29,150 nucleotides of DNA from JANQRV01 sp964533785 (GCA_964533785.1 CAZHNG010000032.1:1-29150), one strand, 5' to 3'; shown: positions 1-8,209, numbered from the stretch's first letter. Numbers and translations: made by a program. The notes: generated by a model not told the origin, from the letters alone.

Positions 1-2
1 AT

Positions 3-2717
3 ATCGAAAAGGCTTTCATCGAAACGAACGAGATGGTCGACCTGAGCATGAACAGCCTGCCTGATGAGGTAGATCGCCCAAGAGTGATCAAAACCAGGGC
101 TGAGGATCTGCCGGTTTACTTTTTATCGCTCCGGTATGAAAAAGACTACCGGCAGAGTGACTTCCTGCAACTCAGCGAATACGCCCGGGAAGTACTGCGT
201 CGCCGCCTGGAGCAATTGCCGGAAATCGCCCTGGTAGATGTTCACGGCGTCAAAAAAATGCAAATCGTCATCAGACCGGAAGAGGCTAAGTTGTCATCCC
301 TGGGTATTGACCAACAAGATCTCGAGCGGGCCTTGACTGCCAACCAGATCAATCTCTCTTCCGTTACCATCAAGGAAAGAGCATACCAATACCTTGTCCG
401 TATTGGAAGGCCTTTTACCAATACACGTGACATTCAAAAGGCAACCTTAACCATCGGTGGAAGAACGATAAAGATCGGTGATCTGGCAACCGTCAGCATC
501 GAAGAACAAACCTCCACCGGCGCCTATCAACAACAGGGACAAGCTGCAATTAGCCTGGCTATTATCAAAAGCCCGGGCGCCTCCTTGTATGAACTGGAAG
601 AAAAGCTGGATCAGATCTGTACTCAAATCCGACAGGAAAGGCCCGATATCGACCTTTCCATCAGCCGGGATCAAACCAGCCTTCTGCGCGTTACCTTAAA
701 CAATTTACAATCCAGCTTGATCATGGGGTGCCTGCTCGCCGTTGGCATCGTTTTTTTCTTTTACAGCAATTGGCGAATTCCCGTGATGATCGGCATCATC
801 ATACCCGTCAGTGTCCTTTTGTCGCTTTTATTTTTCCACCTATTTGGCCTTTCGCTCAATATGATATCCTTATCCGGTCTTTTGCTGGGATTAGGGTTGA
901 TGATCGACAACGGCATCATTGTACTGGATAACATCTCCCGACAATGGCGGGAGGATACCTCGCTGGCGGAAGCTTGTATCCAGGGTACCAATGAAATGAT
1001 CCGCCCCTTACTGACCTCCATGCTAACGACCTGTAGCGTATTTTTCCCATTGATAATGATCAGCGGGATTGCCGGTGCACTTTTTTGGGACCAGGCACTG
1101 GCCGTGAGTATCAGCTTGCTTACTTCCTATTGCATCTCCATTACTTTATTACCTACTTTATATTTTGCCCTGCTGAATAAAACCAGCAGCCTGCGGATAA
1201 GTGGTGGGGTTAGCACTATTTTGCAGCAGATCTACAACGTTGGATTCAAATTTACTTTTAACTATTCTCTTGGTACCCTGCTATGCCTATTCCTTTTTGT
1301 ATTACTGTCGTACCTGGCCCTCAGCCACCTTGCTATAGCACGCTTCCCTCCCTTACCGGAAGTTGCCTTTGAAACGCACATCGATTGGAACGCCCCCATT
1401 CAACCTATGGTGGCTGCCCAACGTATCGAAACACTATTTCAACCGATCGAGGCACCATGGCAGGCACATATAGGAGTAAGCCAGTACCTGTTGAATGCGA
1501 TCTATCCAGGCGATATTAACCGTGTTATGATCTACGTAGAGATCCCCGAAAATAAAAAGGGCGATGAATTAAAATCGCGGATCTTGCAAAGAGCATCAAC
1601 CCTGTTTCCACAAGCAACGCTAAATTTTGCGGCCGAGAAAAACCCTTTCGAGCTGGTTTTCCCTACACCGAGCGAAACCCTTACCGCCCGTTGCTACATC
1701 ACTGGCCAAGATGATCTTACAGCACAAAGCCTTTACCGCAAAATTGTAAACGACTTAAAACAATTCCCCGAAATAAAAAGCCTTAAAACTGCAGATTACG
1801 ATAAGACCTATTTCATTCAACCGGTTTTGGAGAATCTCATACAGTACGATGTTGAAGAAAGTATATTGATAGCCGAATTGAAAAAAATACTCAGCGAACA
1901 CCAATTGTTCGAATTGAAAAGCTTCCAATACACGGTACCTGTAGTGATTAAAGGAGCCTTAACGAATATCGAGGAGATCAGACAACGGGGAACGGTAAAA
2001 AACCGGAACGGTATCCTTATTCCGATGCATCAATTGATCGAGATTCGCACTCTGCGATCTTTAAGAAAAGTAGTGGCGTCGGCTGCCGGTCGTTACTGGC
2101 CGATAGCTATAGAAACGGATCAACCGGAAAAGGCTGAACAAGCCATCCAGCAAATGAATCAACAATATCCCTCTCTGAATATTGATATCCAGGGAGCTTA
2201 TAAGACCAATAAGGCACTCCTTGGTGAAATGGTAAAGGCACTTTTGGTCGCTATTCTTTTACTATATTTTCTGTTGACGGCCCAGTTCGAATCCTTTTTG
2301 CAACCTTTCATAGTTTTACTGGAAATTCCTATCAGCTTGGCTGGAGCCTTGATCGTGCTTTGGTGTTTTAATGCCTCCATCAACATCATGTCTTTGATCG
2401 GCATGGTAGTTACGATTGGCATCATCATCAACGACTCGATCATCAAGATCGACACGATCAACCGGCTGCGGCGAAGTGAATTGGAGCTTAAAACCGCTAT
2501 TCATACCGGAGGACTGAAAAGACTAAACCCCATTATCATGACTTCATTAACGACGGTATTAGCAGTCGTTCCGTTCTTGTGGGGCGAGGATCTGGGCAAA
2601 ATGTTGCAACGTCCGCTAGCATTGAGCTTAATTGGCGGCATGGTGGTGGGTACATTGGTGAGTCTCTACGTTATTCCGTTGTTCTATTTCCAAATTTATC
2701 GCAAAAAAGAAGTATGA
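3..2717 (+). CDS. RND efflux transporter permease, 5' end outside the window
   Basis: Inner-membrane RND pump subunit that would export substrates using the proton gradient. The frame is open to the left edge, so the first methionine at base 33 is probably not the start. About 904 codons are present; full RND permeases have around 1,030. Hydrophobic segments cluster at about residues 225-390, 400-430 and 735-890, and the regions between them are the periplasmic porter domains. The TM4-like motif MIDNGIIVLDN (D302, N303) and the TM10-like motif IIINDSIIKID (N810, D811) mark the proton-relay positions. AcrB has Asp-Asp in TM4 and Lys in TM10, so the relay differs here. The stop codon overlaps the tolC-family start (ATGA), which implies coupled translation of pump and channel. 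The substrate is unknown. The family call is firm and the subfamily is not. Confidence 0.92.
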   Translation: MEKAFIETNEMVDLSMNSLPDEVDRPRVIKTRAEDLPVYFLSLRYEKDYRQSDFLQLSEYAREVLRRRLEQLPEIALVDVHGVKKMQIVIRPEEAKLSSLGIDQQDLERALTANQINLSSVTIKERAYQYLVRIGRPFTNTRDIQKATLTIGGRTIKIGDLATVSIEEQTSTGAYQQQGQAAISLAIIKSPGASLYELEEKLDQICTQIRQERPDIDLSISRDQTSLLRVTLNNLQSSLIMGCLLAVGIVFFFYSNWRIPVMIGIIIPVSVLLSLLFFHLFGLSLNMISLSGLLLGLGLMIDNGIIVLDNISRQWREDTSLAEACIQGTNEMIRPLLTSMLTTCSVFFPLIMISGIAGALFWDQALAVSISLLTSYCISITLLPTLYFALLNKTSSLRISGGVSTILQQIYNVGFKFTFNYSLGTLLCLFLFVLLSYLALSHLAIARFPPLPEVAFETHIDWNAPIQPMVAAQRIETLFQPIEAPWQAHIGVSQYLLNAIYPGDINRVMIYVEIPENKKGDELKSRILQRASTLFPQATLNFAAEKNPFELVFPTPSETLTARCYITGQDDLTAQSLYRKIVNDLKQFPEIKSLKTADYDKTYFIQPVLENLIQYDVEESILIAELKKILSEHQLFELKSFQYTVPVVIKGALTNIEEIRQRGTVKNRNGILIPMHQLIEIRTLRSLRKVVASAAGRYWPIAIETDQPEKAEQAIQQMNQQYPSLNIDIQGAYKTNKALLGEMVKALLVAILLLYFLLTAQFESFLQPFIVLLEIPISLAGALIVLWCFNASINIMSLIGMVVTIGIIINDSIIKIDTINRLRRSELELKTAIHTGGLKRLNPIIMTSLTTVLAVVPFLWGEDLGKMLQRPLALSLIGGMVVGTLVSLYVIPLFYFQIYRKKEV

Positions 2718-4180
2718 AAATCGTTTTATTATTAGGTAGTTGGATGTTAATCCTGGCCCACGGAAGCCACGCCCAAGATACTATCGTACTTAGTCTATCA
2801 GAAACCCTGGTATTGGCCGTTGAACAATCCATTGATTTAAAGATCGCCCAGTCGGAAACTGCCGAACAGGAAGCCGCTTTCCAGAATGCCATTTTGGCGT
2901 TCAGGCCGCAGTTATTTCTGGATGCCACTCTCCCCAACCTGAACCGCTCTATAGAATCCCGGCCGCTTCCGGACGGATCAGATGCCTTTGTCAACCGGTC
3001 TACTATGTATAACGGAGTCGGCTTTGATTTAAACTATCAAGTAGAAAAGACCGGCGGCCTACTCTCTTTAAGTTCAACTATTGAAAGACTCGACGTTTTT
3101 GGAACGAAACAATTCGACTACCAAAGAACCTACTTTGTCAACCCGATTAGCATTGGTTACACCCAGCCCTTATTCGCTTTTAACCAAAGACGCTGGGAGA
3201 AAGAAAGATTATCATTGTTATACACGGAATTCAAGGAGCGCTATGCCAGGACGAGAGAAGAGATCATACTAGAGGCCATTTTACTTTTTAAGGATTGCTT
3301 TTTGGCCTACGAACGCGTCAAACTAGCCCAGCAGAAAATCATTGAAACAGATTCTTTGTTGGCCATTAAAACCCGGTTGTTTAACCTGGGGCAAAGCAGT
3401 CGTACCGAAATATTGCGCCTCACCCTCGATCAACAAACCAACCGGCAGGAGGAACTGACCGAAATACTGAACTGGCAGCAATTCCAGATGGAATTAGCGG
3501 ACTTTCTCAACCTGGATCGTTCCGGGGTAATTCTACTGGAGGAGCCCGAACCTTTCCAGGAGACCGCCATTCCTCTTGATCAAGCAATGGCCTACGCCAC
3601 GAATAACCGGTATATCCGAACAACTCAGGAAAGGGAACTGGCCGAAGCGAGGGTAGAGCTGGAAAAAGCGCAAAAGGACCGGGAAATAGACCTGAGTGTG
3701 CAGGCTTCATTGGGTTTAAACAACTCGAGTGAAGATCTGGGGAATTTATTCAACCCGCTGCTAGACAGAGAAATCTTCACAGCCAGCCTCCGTTTACCGT
3801 TAACCGGATGGAAAAAATACGAATACCGGCAGAAAATTGCGGAAGAAAGAATTCAACAGGAAAGTCTGCGCCAGCAAAAAGAGCGCATTGAATTAAGCCG
3901 GGAGGCCTTTCGATTAGTCACTGATTTTGAATTATTAAGAACAAGTTTATCCAATCAGCAAACAAGGCGTTCAGTGGCTAATGAAATATTGCAGCTTACC
4001 AGTCAACAATTTTTATTGGGAGATGCTTCTTACACTGACCTGAGTGTGGCTTCCCGAGAAAGAGATCAGGCGATACTGGATTATTACAATACTTTACTGG
4101 ACATTATCGAGCAGTATTATCAGATCCGGAAGCTGTGTATGTTCGACTTTCTGAACGGGAAGGAGTTAAGGGAAGGATAG
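2714..4180 (+). CDS. TolC-family outer membrane efflux channel
   Basis: Outer membrane channel partner of the RND pump. The chosen start, at base 2714, overlaps the permease stop as ATGA and yields 488 residues. It begins with a clean signal peptide: MKIV, a hydrophobic core, then AHGSHAQ with cleavage probably after the last Ala or Gln. A longer reading from base 2579 runs inside the permease gene and is not believed. The mature protein shows the OEP pattern of two similar halves rich in Leu, Glu, Gln and Arg heptads. Long coiled-coil helices lie at about residues 150-240 and 330-440, with a typical 'LGQSSRTEILRL' segment near residue 240. The same protein probably serves only this pump. No adaptor (MFP) gene is visible; it probably lies upstream, outside the window. 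Confidence 0.9.
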   Translation: MKIVLLLGSWMLILAHGSHAQDTIVLSLSETLVLAVEQSIDLKIAQSETAEQEAAFQNAILAFRPQLFLDATLPNLNRSIESRPLPDGSDAFVNRSTMYNGVGFDLNYQVEKTGGLLSLSSTIERLDVFGTKQFDYQRTYFVNPISIGYTQPLFAFNQRRWEKERLSLLYTEFKERYARTREEIILEAILLFKDCFLAYERVKLAQQKIIETDSLLAIKTRLFNLGQSSRTEILRLTLDQQTNRQEELTEILNWQQFQMELADFLNLDRSGVILLEEPEPFQETAIPLDQAMAYATNNRYIRTTQERELAEARVELEKAQKDREIDLSVQASLGLNNSSEDLGNLFNPLLDREIFTASLRLPLTGWKKYEYRQKIAEERIQQESLRQQKERIELSREAFRLVTDFELLRTSLSNQQTRRSVANEILQLTSQQFLLGDASYTDLSVASRERDQAILDYYNTLLDIIEQYYQIRKLCMFDFLNGKELREG

Positions 4181-4202
4181 AACGCAGGTGCAACAGATTT
4201 GA

Positions 4203-4378
4203 GCGGATAATTTTTTAGGAGATTCCTACGCACTTTCAAAGCCAGTTTCCAAAACCTGGCCTTATGATTCTACCCTGCATTGGAGCAGAAACAACTTTGG
4301 ACCGTTAATCATTCCTAAAGCAGGGATGCCAATCAATCAAACATTGTAATAGACTTACTAGGAAACTTGTACCGATGA
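4203..4378 (+). pseudogene. Relic resembling an internal part of signal peptidase I (lepB)
   Basis: This stretch has no start codon but stays open from 4203 to a stop at 4347-4349. It reads DNFLGDSYALSKPV, then TWPYDSTLHWSRNNFGPLII, then PKAGMPINQTL. The segment W-S-R-N-N-F-G-P-L-I-I-P-K-A-G resembles the W-N-x-D-N-F-G-P-x-x-I-P-K-x-G stretch I know from Bacteroidota signal peptidase I. After a shift of frame at about 4343 the reading continues as IVIDLLGNLYR and stops at 4376-4378, which resembles what follows in LepB. The catalytic Ser and Lys regions and the C-terminal GDNR box are all absent. The match is from memory of the family and could be chance. Confidence 0.45.
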
Positions 4379-4399
4379 AAACCTTTTTCTTAAAACAGA

Positions 4400-4436
4400 A
4401 CAGCCCTCCGGAATCACACCGAAAGGCTGTCTTTTT
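4400..4436. terminator. Bidirectional intrinsic terminator between tolC and rplQ
   Basis: ACAGCC (4400-4405) and GGCTGT (4425-4430) pair, with a further inner CGG/CCG pairing. On the plus strand the stem is followed by CTTTTT. On the minus strand it is followed by TCTGTTTT, so it can end transcription from both convergent genes. It lies about 30 bases past the rplQ stop. Confidence 0.75.
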
Positions 4437-4462
4437 ATGTAGATTGTAATATTGGCTTAAAA

Positions 4463-5119
4463 TTACTCTTTTTTCTCCGAATCTTCTTCTTTTTGCTCTT
4501 GTTCTTCAGCAGCCTCTTCTTCCTCTGTTACTTCTTCCGTTGATTCTTCTTCAGCCTCAGCGACGGGAGTTTCATCGATGGTTTCTTCTACTTCCGCATC
4601 TTCTACCAATTCTTCTGTGCTTTCCTCTTCTTCGACAGATTCTTGTTTAGCAGTTTCCGTTGCTATCGTTGAAGCACCACCTCCTCCTCCGCCACGACGA
4701 CGACGCCTGCGGCGGCGACCGCCTTTACTATCACTATCATCCGCATTAGGATTATAAACCTCATTAAAATCGACAAATTCGATCATAGCCATTTCCGCAC
4801 CGTCTGTTCTTCTGAAGCCCGTTTTAATAATACGGACGTAACCGCCGGGACGATCCCCTACTTTTGCTGCAATAGGACCGAATAATTCTTTAACGGATTC
4901 CTTCTTTTGCAAATAAGAGAAAACTACCCGCATATTATGGGTACTGGCTATCTTAGCCTTGGTCACCAATGGCTCAATATACTTACGTAAAGCTTTAGCT
5001 TTGGCAAGCGTTGTATTGATTCTTTTGTGTTCAATCAATGCAGCAGCAAGATTGCGCATGAGTGCTTTGCGGTGGCCAGCCTTACGGCCCAGATGGTTGA
5101 ATTTTTTTCCGTGTCTCAT
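4463..5119 (-). CDS. rplQ: 50S ribosomal protein L17 with long charged tail
   Basis: L17 of the large subunit, near the peptide exit tunnel. Residues 1-125 are a normal L17 core, from MRHGKKFNHLGR to the YVRIIKTGFRRTDGAEMA signature. The core is followed by about 90 extra residues. These start with a basic run (eight Arg at 135-142), then six Gly (143-148), then a strongly acidic stretch rich in Glu to the C terminus at 218. E. coli L17 has about 127 residues and no such tail. This is the last gene of the long ribosomal run. It is separated from rpoA by an unusually long gap of 348 bases holding repeats, and is followed by the shared terminator. Function of the core is certain; the role of the tail is unknown. 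Confidence 0.97.
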   Translation of the reverse strand: MRHGKKFNHLGRKAGHRKALMRNLAAALIEHKRINTTLAKAKALRKYIEPLVTKAKIASTHNMRVVFSYLQKKESVKELFGPIAAKVGDRPGGYVRIIKTGFRRTDGAEMAMIEFVDFNEVYNPNADDSDSKGGRRRRRRRRGGGGGGASTIATETAKQESVEEEESTEELVEDAEVEETIDETPVAEAEEESTEEVTEEEEAAEEQEQKEEDSEKKE

Positions 5120-5186
5120 TTTAATGGATTTATCTTCGCGACACTGCTCTAGTAGTGATTTACGAGCGGTTACCGCTTTGTTTGAG

Positions 5187-5216
5187 GATGCTAGACGTCA
5201 GACGCCAGACATTAGA
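5187..5216 (-). repeat. Degenerate heptamer array A
   Basis: Read on the minus strand this is TCTAATG-TCTGGCG-TCTGACG-TCTAGCA-TC, four units with an exact 7-bp period. It shares the unit consensus TCTRRCR with the other three arrays in the window. Confidence 0.8.
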
Positions 5217-5385
5217 GGGGTGTGGGAAGATCAGAGATTTGGGTGTGAAAAGCCTTTGATAAAATTTGGGATCGTATGTTGTTACTAGACTTTTGAAGTT
5301 AGACTAAAAACCCTAACTAACTGACAATCAAGGAAAAAATATTTGTTCTTAAAAATTGATATCCATCGAATATCAGCGTTTTGTT

Positions 5386-5423
5386 GTCTAAAATCTAGCG
5401 TCAAGTGTCTAGCGTCAAAAGTC
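5386..5423 (+). repeat. Degenerate heptamer array B
   Basis: On the plus strand the units are TCTAAAA, TCTAGCG, TCAAGTG, TCTAGCG and TCAAAAG followed by TC, with a 7-bp period. It points away from array A, so the two arrays form a loose, widely spaced inverted repeat in the rpoA-rplQ spacer. Confidence 0.8.
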
Positions 5424-5467
5424 CAAGTTGTTAATCCACTATAGTTAATTTTAAAAGGTAATAATTA

Positions 5468-6466
5468 TCACTCTTCTTCCAGTTTGTATTTGGATAGGTC
5501 CATACCGAAAGTAAGGCCTTTATCTTGTAGTAGTTCTTCGATTTCTACGAGTGACTTCTTACCAAAATTTCTGAATTTCAACAACTCATGGGTGTCATAG
5601 CGTACCAACTCAGCTAGCGTATTGATTTTTGCTGCTTTCAGACAGTTATATGCTCTTACGGAGAGGTCGAGATCTTCCAGAGAAGTCTTAAGCAGTTTCC
5701 GCATGTGCAGGATATGCTCATCGACGATATTCTCTTCGCGAGTAGTTGCATCGTCAAAGGTGATGTTTTCGTCGGTGATCAACATCAAATGCTGGATAAG
5801 GATACGAGAAGCTTCCTTGATCGCATCTTCGGGATGTATTGTACCATCAGTTACTACTTCAATACTAAGCTTTTCGTAATCCGTACGCTGACCAACACGT
5901 GTATTTTCGATCTTATAAGCTACGTTTTTAATGGGCGTATAGATCGCATCTACCGGAATAACACCTATGGGCGCATCTTTGGGCAGATTCTCATCAGCCG
6001 GTACGTAACCCCTGCCTTTTGTGATCGTTAATTCAATTTCCAAATTTACAAAAGGCTCCATCTGGCAGATCAAAAGATCCGGGTTCATCACTTTAAAAAC
6101 ATTTGTATGTTCCTCAATATCGCCCGCTCTGAATTCTTCCTTACCATTAATGGTGAGGTAAACTTTCTCATTATTTACTTCTTCATCTTCGATCAACTGC
6201 TTTAACCTAACCTGCTTCAAATTCAGGATGATATCTACAACATCTTCAACAACTCCGGTAATGGTCGAAAATTCATGCTCTACTCCTGCGATCCGTATGG
6301 CAGAGATAGCGAACCCTTCCAAGGAAGAAAGCAGAACTCTGCGCAAAGAATTTCCAACGGTTTGGCCGAAACCTGGTTCAAGAGGTTTGAATTCAAAAAG
6401 CCCTTCAAAATCATTAGCTTTTTGCATTACGATTTTATCCGGCTTTTGAAAATTTAGAATACTCAT
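5468..6466 (-). CDS. rpoA: DNA-directed RNA polymerase subunit alpha
   Basis: Alpha subunit that dimerises to scaffold RNA polymerase assembly and contacts promoter DNA and activators. Its 332 residues match the family length. The N-terminal domain carries the GNSLRRVLLSSLEG motif (about 37-50) used in dimerisation and beta contact. The C-terminal domain (about 250-325) has LSVRAYNCLKAAKINTLAEL and FGKKSLVEIEE, the helix-hairpin-helix DNA-binding part. It sits 108 bases after rpsD, beyond a strong terminator-like hairpin, so its level may be set partly by read-through. The long gap to rplQ follows. Confidence 0.98.
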   Translation of the reverse strand: MSILNFQKPDKIVMQKANDFEGLFEFKPLEPGFGQTVGNSLRRVLLSSLEGFAISAIRIAGVEHEFSTITGVVEDVVDIILNLKQVRLKQLIEDEEVNNEKVYLTINGKEEFRAGDIEEHTNVFKVMNPDLLICQMEPFVNLEIELTITKGRGYVPADENLPKDAPIGVIPVDAIYTPIKNVAYKIENTRVGQRTDYEKLSIEVVTDGTIHPEDAIKEASRILIQHLMLITDENITFDDATTREENIVDEHILHMRKLLKTSLEDLDLSVRAYNCLKAAKINTLAELVRYDTHELLKFRNFGKKSLVEIEELLQDKGLTFGMDLSKYKLEEE

Positions 6467-6530
6467 ATATTACAGTATTGTCTATTAACTAGGAAAAGAA
6501 TGAATTGGCAATAACTAAGGTCGCTCATAT

Positions 6531-6566
6531 AAAAATTGACAATTTCAAACATTGAAACTGCCAATT
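6531..6566 (-). terminator. Terminator-like hairpin between rpsD and rpoA
   Basis: On the minus strand, AATTGGCAGTTTCAA (6566-6552), loop TGT, then TTGAAATTGTCAATT (6548-6534) form a 15-bp stem whose only irregularities are two G-U pairs. TTTTTATAT follows directly. It begins 8 bases after the rpsD stop. The orientation is clear, because the plus-strand reading has two A-C mismatches and no T run. It may reduce transcription into rpoA or act as an RNA processing or stability element. Confidence 0.7.
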
Positions 6567-6574
6567 TGATGAAA

Positions 6575-7186
6575 TTATTTCGAGTAAAGCTCTACGATGA
6601 GCTGTTCATTTATCTTTTCGGGTATCTGTTCTCGTTCCGGATAGGCAATGAACTTACCTTCCATTTTATCAGCATTGAATTCCAGCCAGGGAAACTTTCT
6701 TACATCAGATTTGCTGCTTACAGAATCTTCAATAGCAGTTAATCTTCTGGATTTACCTCTTACCGCCACCATATCTCCCGGTCTAAGTAAGAAAGAAGGA
6801 ATATTGGTTAAAACGCCATTGACAATGATATGGCGGTGCGAAACCAGTTGACGTGCTGCTCTTCGGGAAGGAGCTAATCCTAAACGATAAACGGTATTAT
6901 CCAATCTAGACTCTAAAAGTTGAAGCAAAATTTCACCCGTAACCCCCTTTTTACTTACTGCCCTGTCAAAAAGATTACTAAACTGACGCTCTAATATTCC
7001 GTAGGTATATTTAGCCTTTTGCTTTTCCAAGAGTTGTAGGGCGTAATCAGATTTTTGTTTACGCTTGCGATTTAACCCGTGTTGTCCAGGAGGATACTTA
7101 CGACGTTCGAACGATTTGTCAAAACCGTAAATGGATTCTCCGAACGTTCTGGATTTTTTCGTTTTCGGACCAGTATATCTTGCCAT
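6575..7186 (-). CDS. rpsD: 30S ribosomal protein S4
   Basis: Primary 16S rRNA binding protein that nucleates the 30S body and takes part in decoding fidelity. The 203 residues have the usual length. The N-terminal arm reads MARYTGPKTKKSRTFGE. The S4 RNA-binding domain (about 95-160) includes ESRLDNTVYRLGLAPSRRAA and VSHRHIIVNG. There is no cysteine in the N-terminal domain, so this is the zinc-free form. In many bacteria S4 represses its own operon; any such site here is not evident. It is placed between rpsK and rpoA, with the strong hairpin just past its stop. Confidence 0.98.
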   Translation of the reverse strand: MARYTGPKTKKSRTFGESIYGFDKSFERRKYPPGQHGLNRKRKQKSDYALQLLEKQKAKYTYGILERQFSNLFDRAVSKKGVTGEILLQLLESRLDNTVYRLGLAPSRRAARQLVSHRHIIVNGVLTNIPSFLLRPGDMVAVRGKSRRLTAIEDSVSSKSDVRKFPWLEFNADKMEGKFIAYPEREQIPEKINEQLIVELYSK

Positions 7187-7241
7187 TTTATTGCTTTCTT
7201 AATTAAAAATTGTTGTGTATCGAAAGAGTGTTCCGCTCTAA

Positions 7242-7628
7242 TTACACTCTTCTCTTTTTTGGCGGCCGGCAACCATTATGAGGGATCGGAGTAACATCTT
7301 TTATCCTGAGCACCTTAACACCAGCCGAATCAATACCTCGAATAGCAGCTTCTCTTCCCGAGCCAGGCCCTTTTACAAAAACCTCAACGGCCCTCAAACC
7401 AGCTTCGTGTGCTGTCCGTGCAGCATCACTCGCAGCTATCTGTGCAGCGTATGGTGTATTTTTCTTAGACCCCCTGAACCCTGCCTTACCGGCGGAAGAC
7501 CATGAAATCACCTGACCTCCTTTATTACACAGGGATATAATAATGTTATTAAAGCTGGCTTGGATATATGCTCTTCCTTCCGGCTCTACCTTAACATTTC
7601 TTTTTTTCCCCTTTTTTACTTTTGCCAT
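7242..7628 (-). CDS. rpsK: 30S ribosomal protein S11
   Basis: Platform protein of the small subunit that contacts mRNA near the E site and the Shine-Dalgarno region. Its 128 residues match the family. It shows the AYIQASFNNIIISL start, the central SSAGKAGFRGSKKNTPYAAQ loop, and the conserved end IPHNGCRPPKKRRV. The basic N terminus MAKVKKGKKRNVKV is normal for the family. It is transcribed between rpsM (43 bases before) and rpsD (55 bases after). Nothing is unusual. Confidence 0.98.
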   Translation of the reverse strand: MAKVKKGKKRNVKVEPEGRAYIQASFNNIIISLCNKGGQVISWSSAGKAGFRGSKKNTPYAAQIAASDAARTAHEAGLRAVEVFVKGPGSGREAAIRGIDSAGVKVLRIKDVTPIPHNGCRPPKKRRV

Positions 7629-7671
7629 CTAATTATCATTTGAGCAATAACAGAATTGAAATAAAATATGA

Positions 7672-8049
7672 TTACTTCGTCACTTTCTTCTTATTAGCGA
7701 CCGTTTTACGTTTTCCTTTACGGGTCCGTGCATTGGTTTGCGTACGTTGACCTCTTAGGGGTAACCCTCTTCTGTGTCTTAGTCCACGGTAACAAGCAAT
7801 ATCCATCAAGCGCTTGATATTAGATTGAACTTCAGAACGCAATTCTCCTTCAACCGTATAATCATTAGTGACTATCCTGGAGATTTCACGCACATTTTCA
7901 TCAGTCCAATCCTCTACCTTAATATCATCTTCAACTCCTGCGCGATCGAGAATTTCCGATGCTCTGGACTTACCAATACCATAGATATAAGTTAAACTGA
8001 CAACCCCTCTTTTATTTCTGGGTAAATCAACACCTGCAATACGTGCCAT
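7672..8049 (-). CDS. rpsM: 30S ribosomal protein S13
   Basis: Head protein of the small subunit, forming intersubunit bridges and contacting the P-site tRNA through its C-terminal tail. The 125 residues begin MARIAGVDLPRNKRGVVSLTYIYGIG, with the helix-turn motif in GKSRASEILDRAG. The rRNA-binding segment CYRGLRHRRGLPLRGQRTQTNARTR is followed by a basic tail ending KKKVTK. It follows rpmJ by 26 bases, the standard alpha-operon order. No anomaly was seen. Confidence 0.98.
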   Translation of the reverse strand: MARIAGVDLPRNKRGVVSLTYIYGIGKSRASEILDRAGVEDDIKVEDWTDENVREISRIVTNDYTVEGELRSEVQSNIKRLMDIACYRGLRHRRGLPLRGQRTQTNARTRKGKRKTVANKKKVTK

Positions 8050-8075
8050 TGTCTATAATATTAAATGCTTAAAAA

Positions 8076-8192
8076 TTATCCTTGACGTTGCTTGAACCTA
8101 GGATTTTTCTTATTGATGACGTAAATCTTGCCCTTTCTCCTTACGATTTTACAATCGGCGGATCTTTTTTTCACAGAAGCTTTGACCTTCAT
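8076..8192 (-). CDS. rpmJ: 50S ribosomal protein L36, zinc-free type
   Basis: A 38-residue protein of the large subunit, found by translating the gap between infA and rpsM on the minus strand. It begins MKVKASVKKRSADCK and ends NKKNPRFKQRQG. The usual zinc ligands (three Cys and one His) are reduced to one cysteine at position 14; the others are Ser, Asn and Phe. It is therefore the C-minus form. It lies 17 bases after infA. Length, sequence and place all agree, so the call is certain despite the size. Confidence 0.95.
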   Translation of the reverse strand: MKVKASVKKRSADCKIVRRKGKIYVINKKNPRFKQRQG

Positions 8193-8209
8193 AATCTTTC
8201 AATTAAATT

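Larger units (their letters stand above)
5120..5467 (-). other. Long rpoA-rplQ spacer with repeats and small hairpins
   Basis: Within one operon this 348-base gap is exceptional. It holds two degenerate heptamer arrays in opposite orientation, given as separate entries. Two small hairpins are also visible: AGCGG-TTA-CCGCT (5165-5177), about 45 bases before rplQ, and TGATAT/ATATCA (5357-5375), which is followed by ATTTTT on the minus strand and might be a weak terminator. I found no good TAnnTTTG promoter in it, and no believable ORF. Confidence 0.6.

Noticed and set aside
2579..2713. A longer start for the TolC-type protein
   Set aside because: It lies entirely inside the permease gene and would bury a clean signal peptide that starts at 2714.
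4959..5288. A 109-codon plus-strand frame antisense to the start of rplQ
   Set aside because: It is antisense to a certain gene, has no family resemblance and runs through repeat DNA.
5187..5423. A short CRISPR array in the rpoA-rplQ spacer
   Set aside because: The units are 7 bp and directly adjoining, with no spacers and no cas genes nearby.
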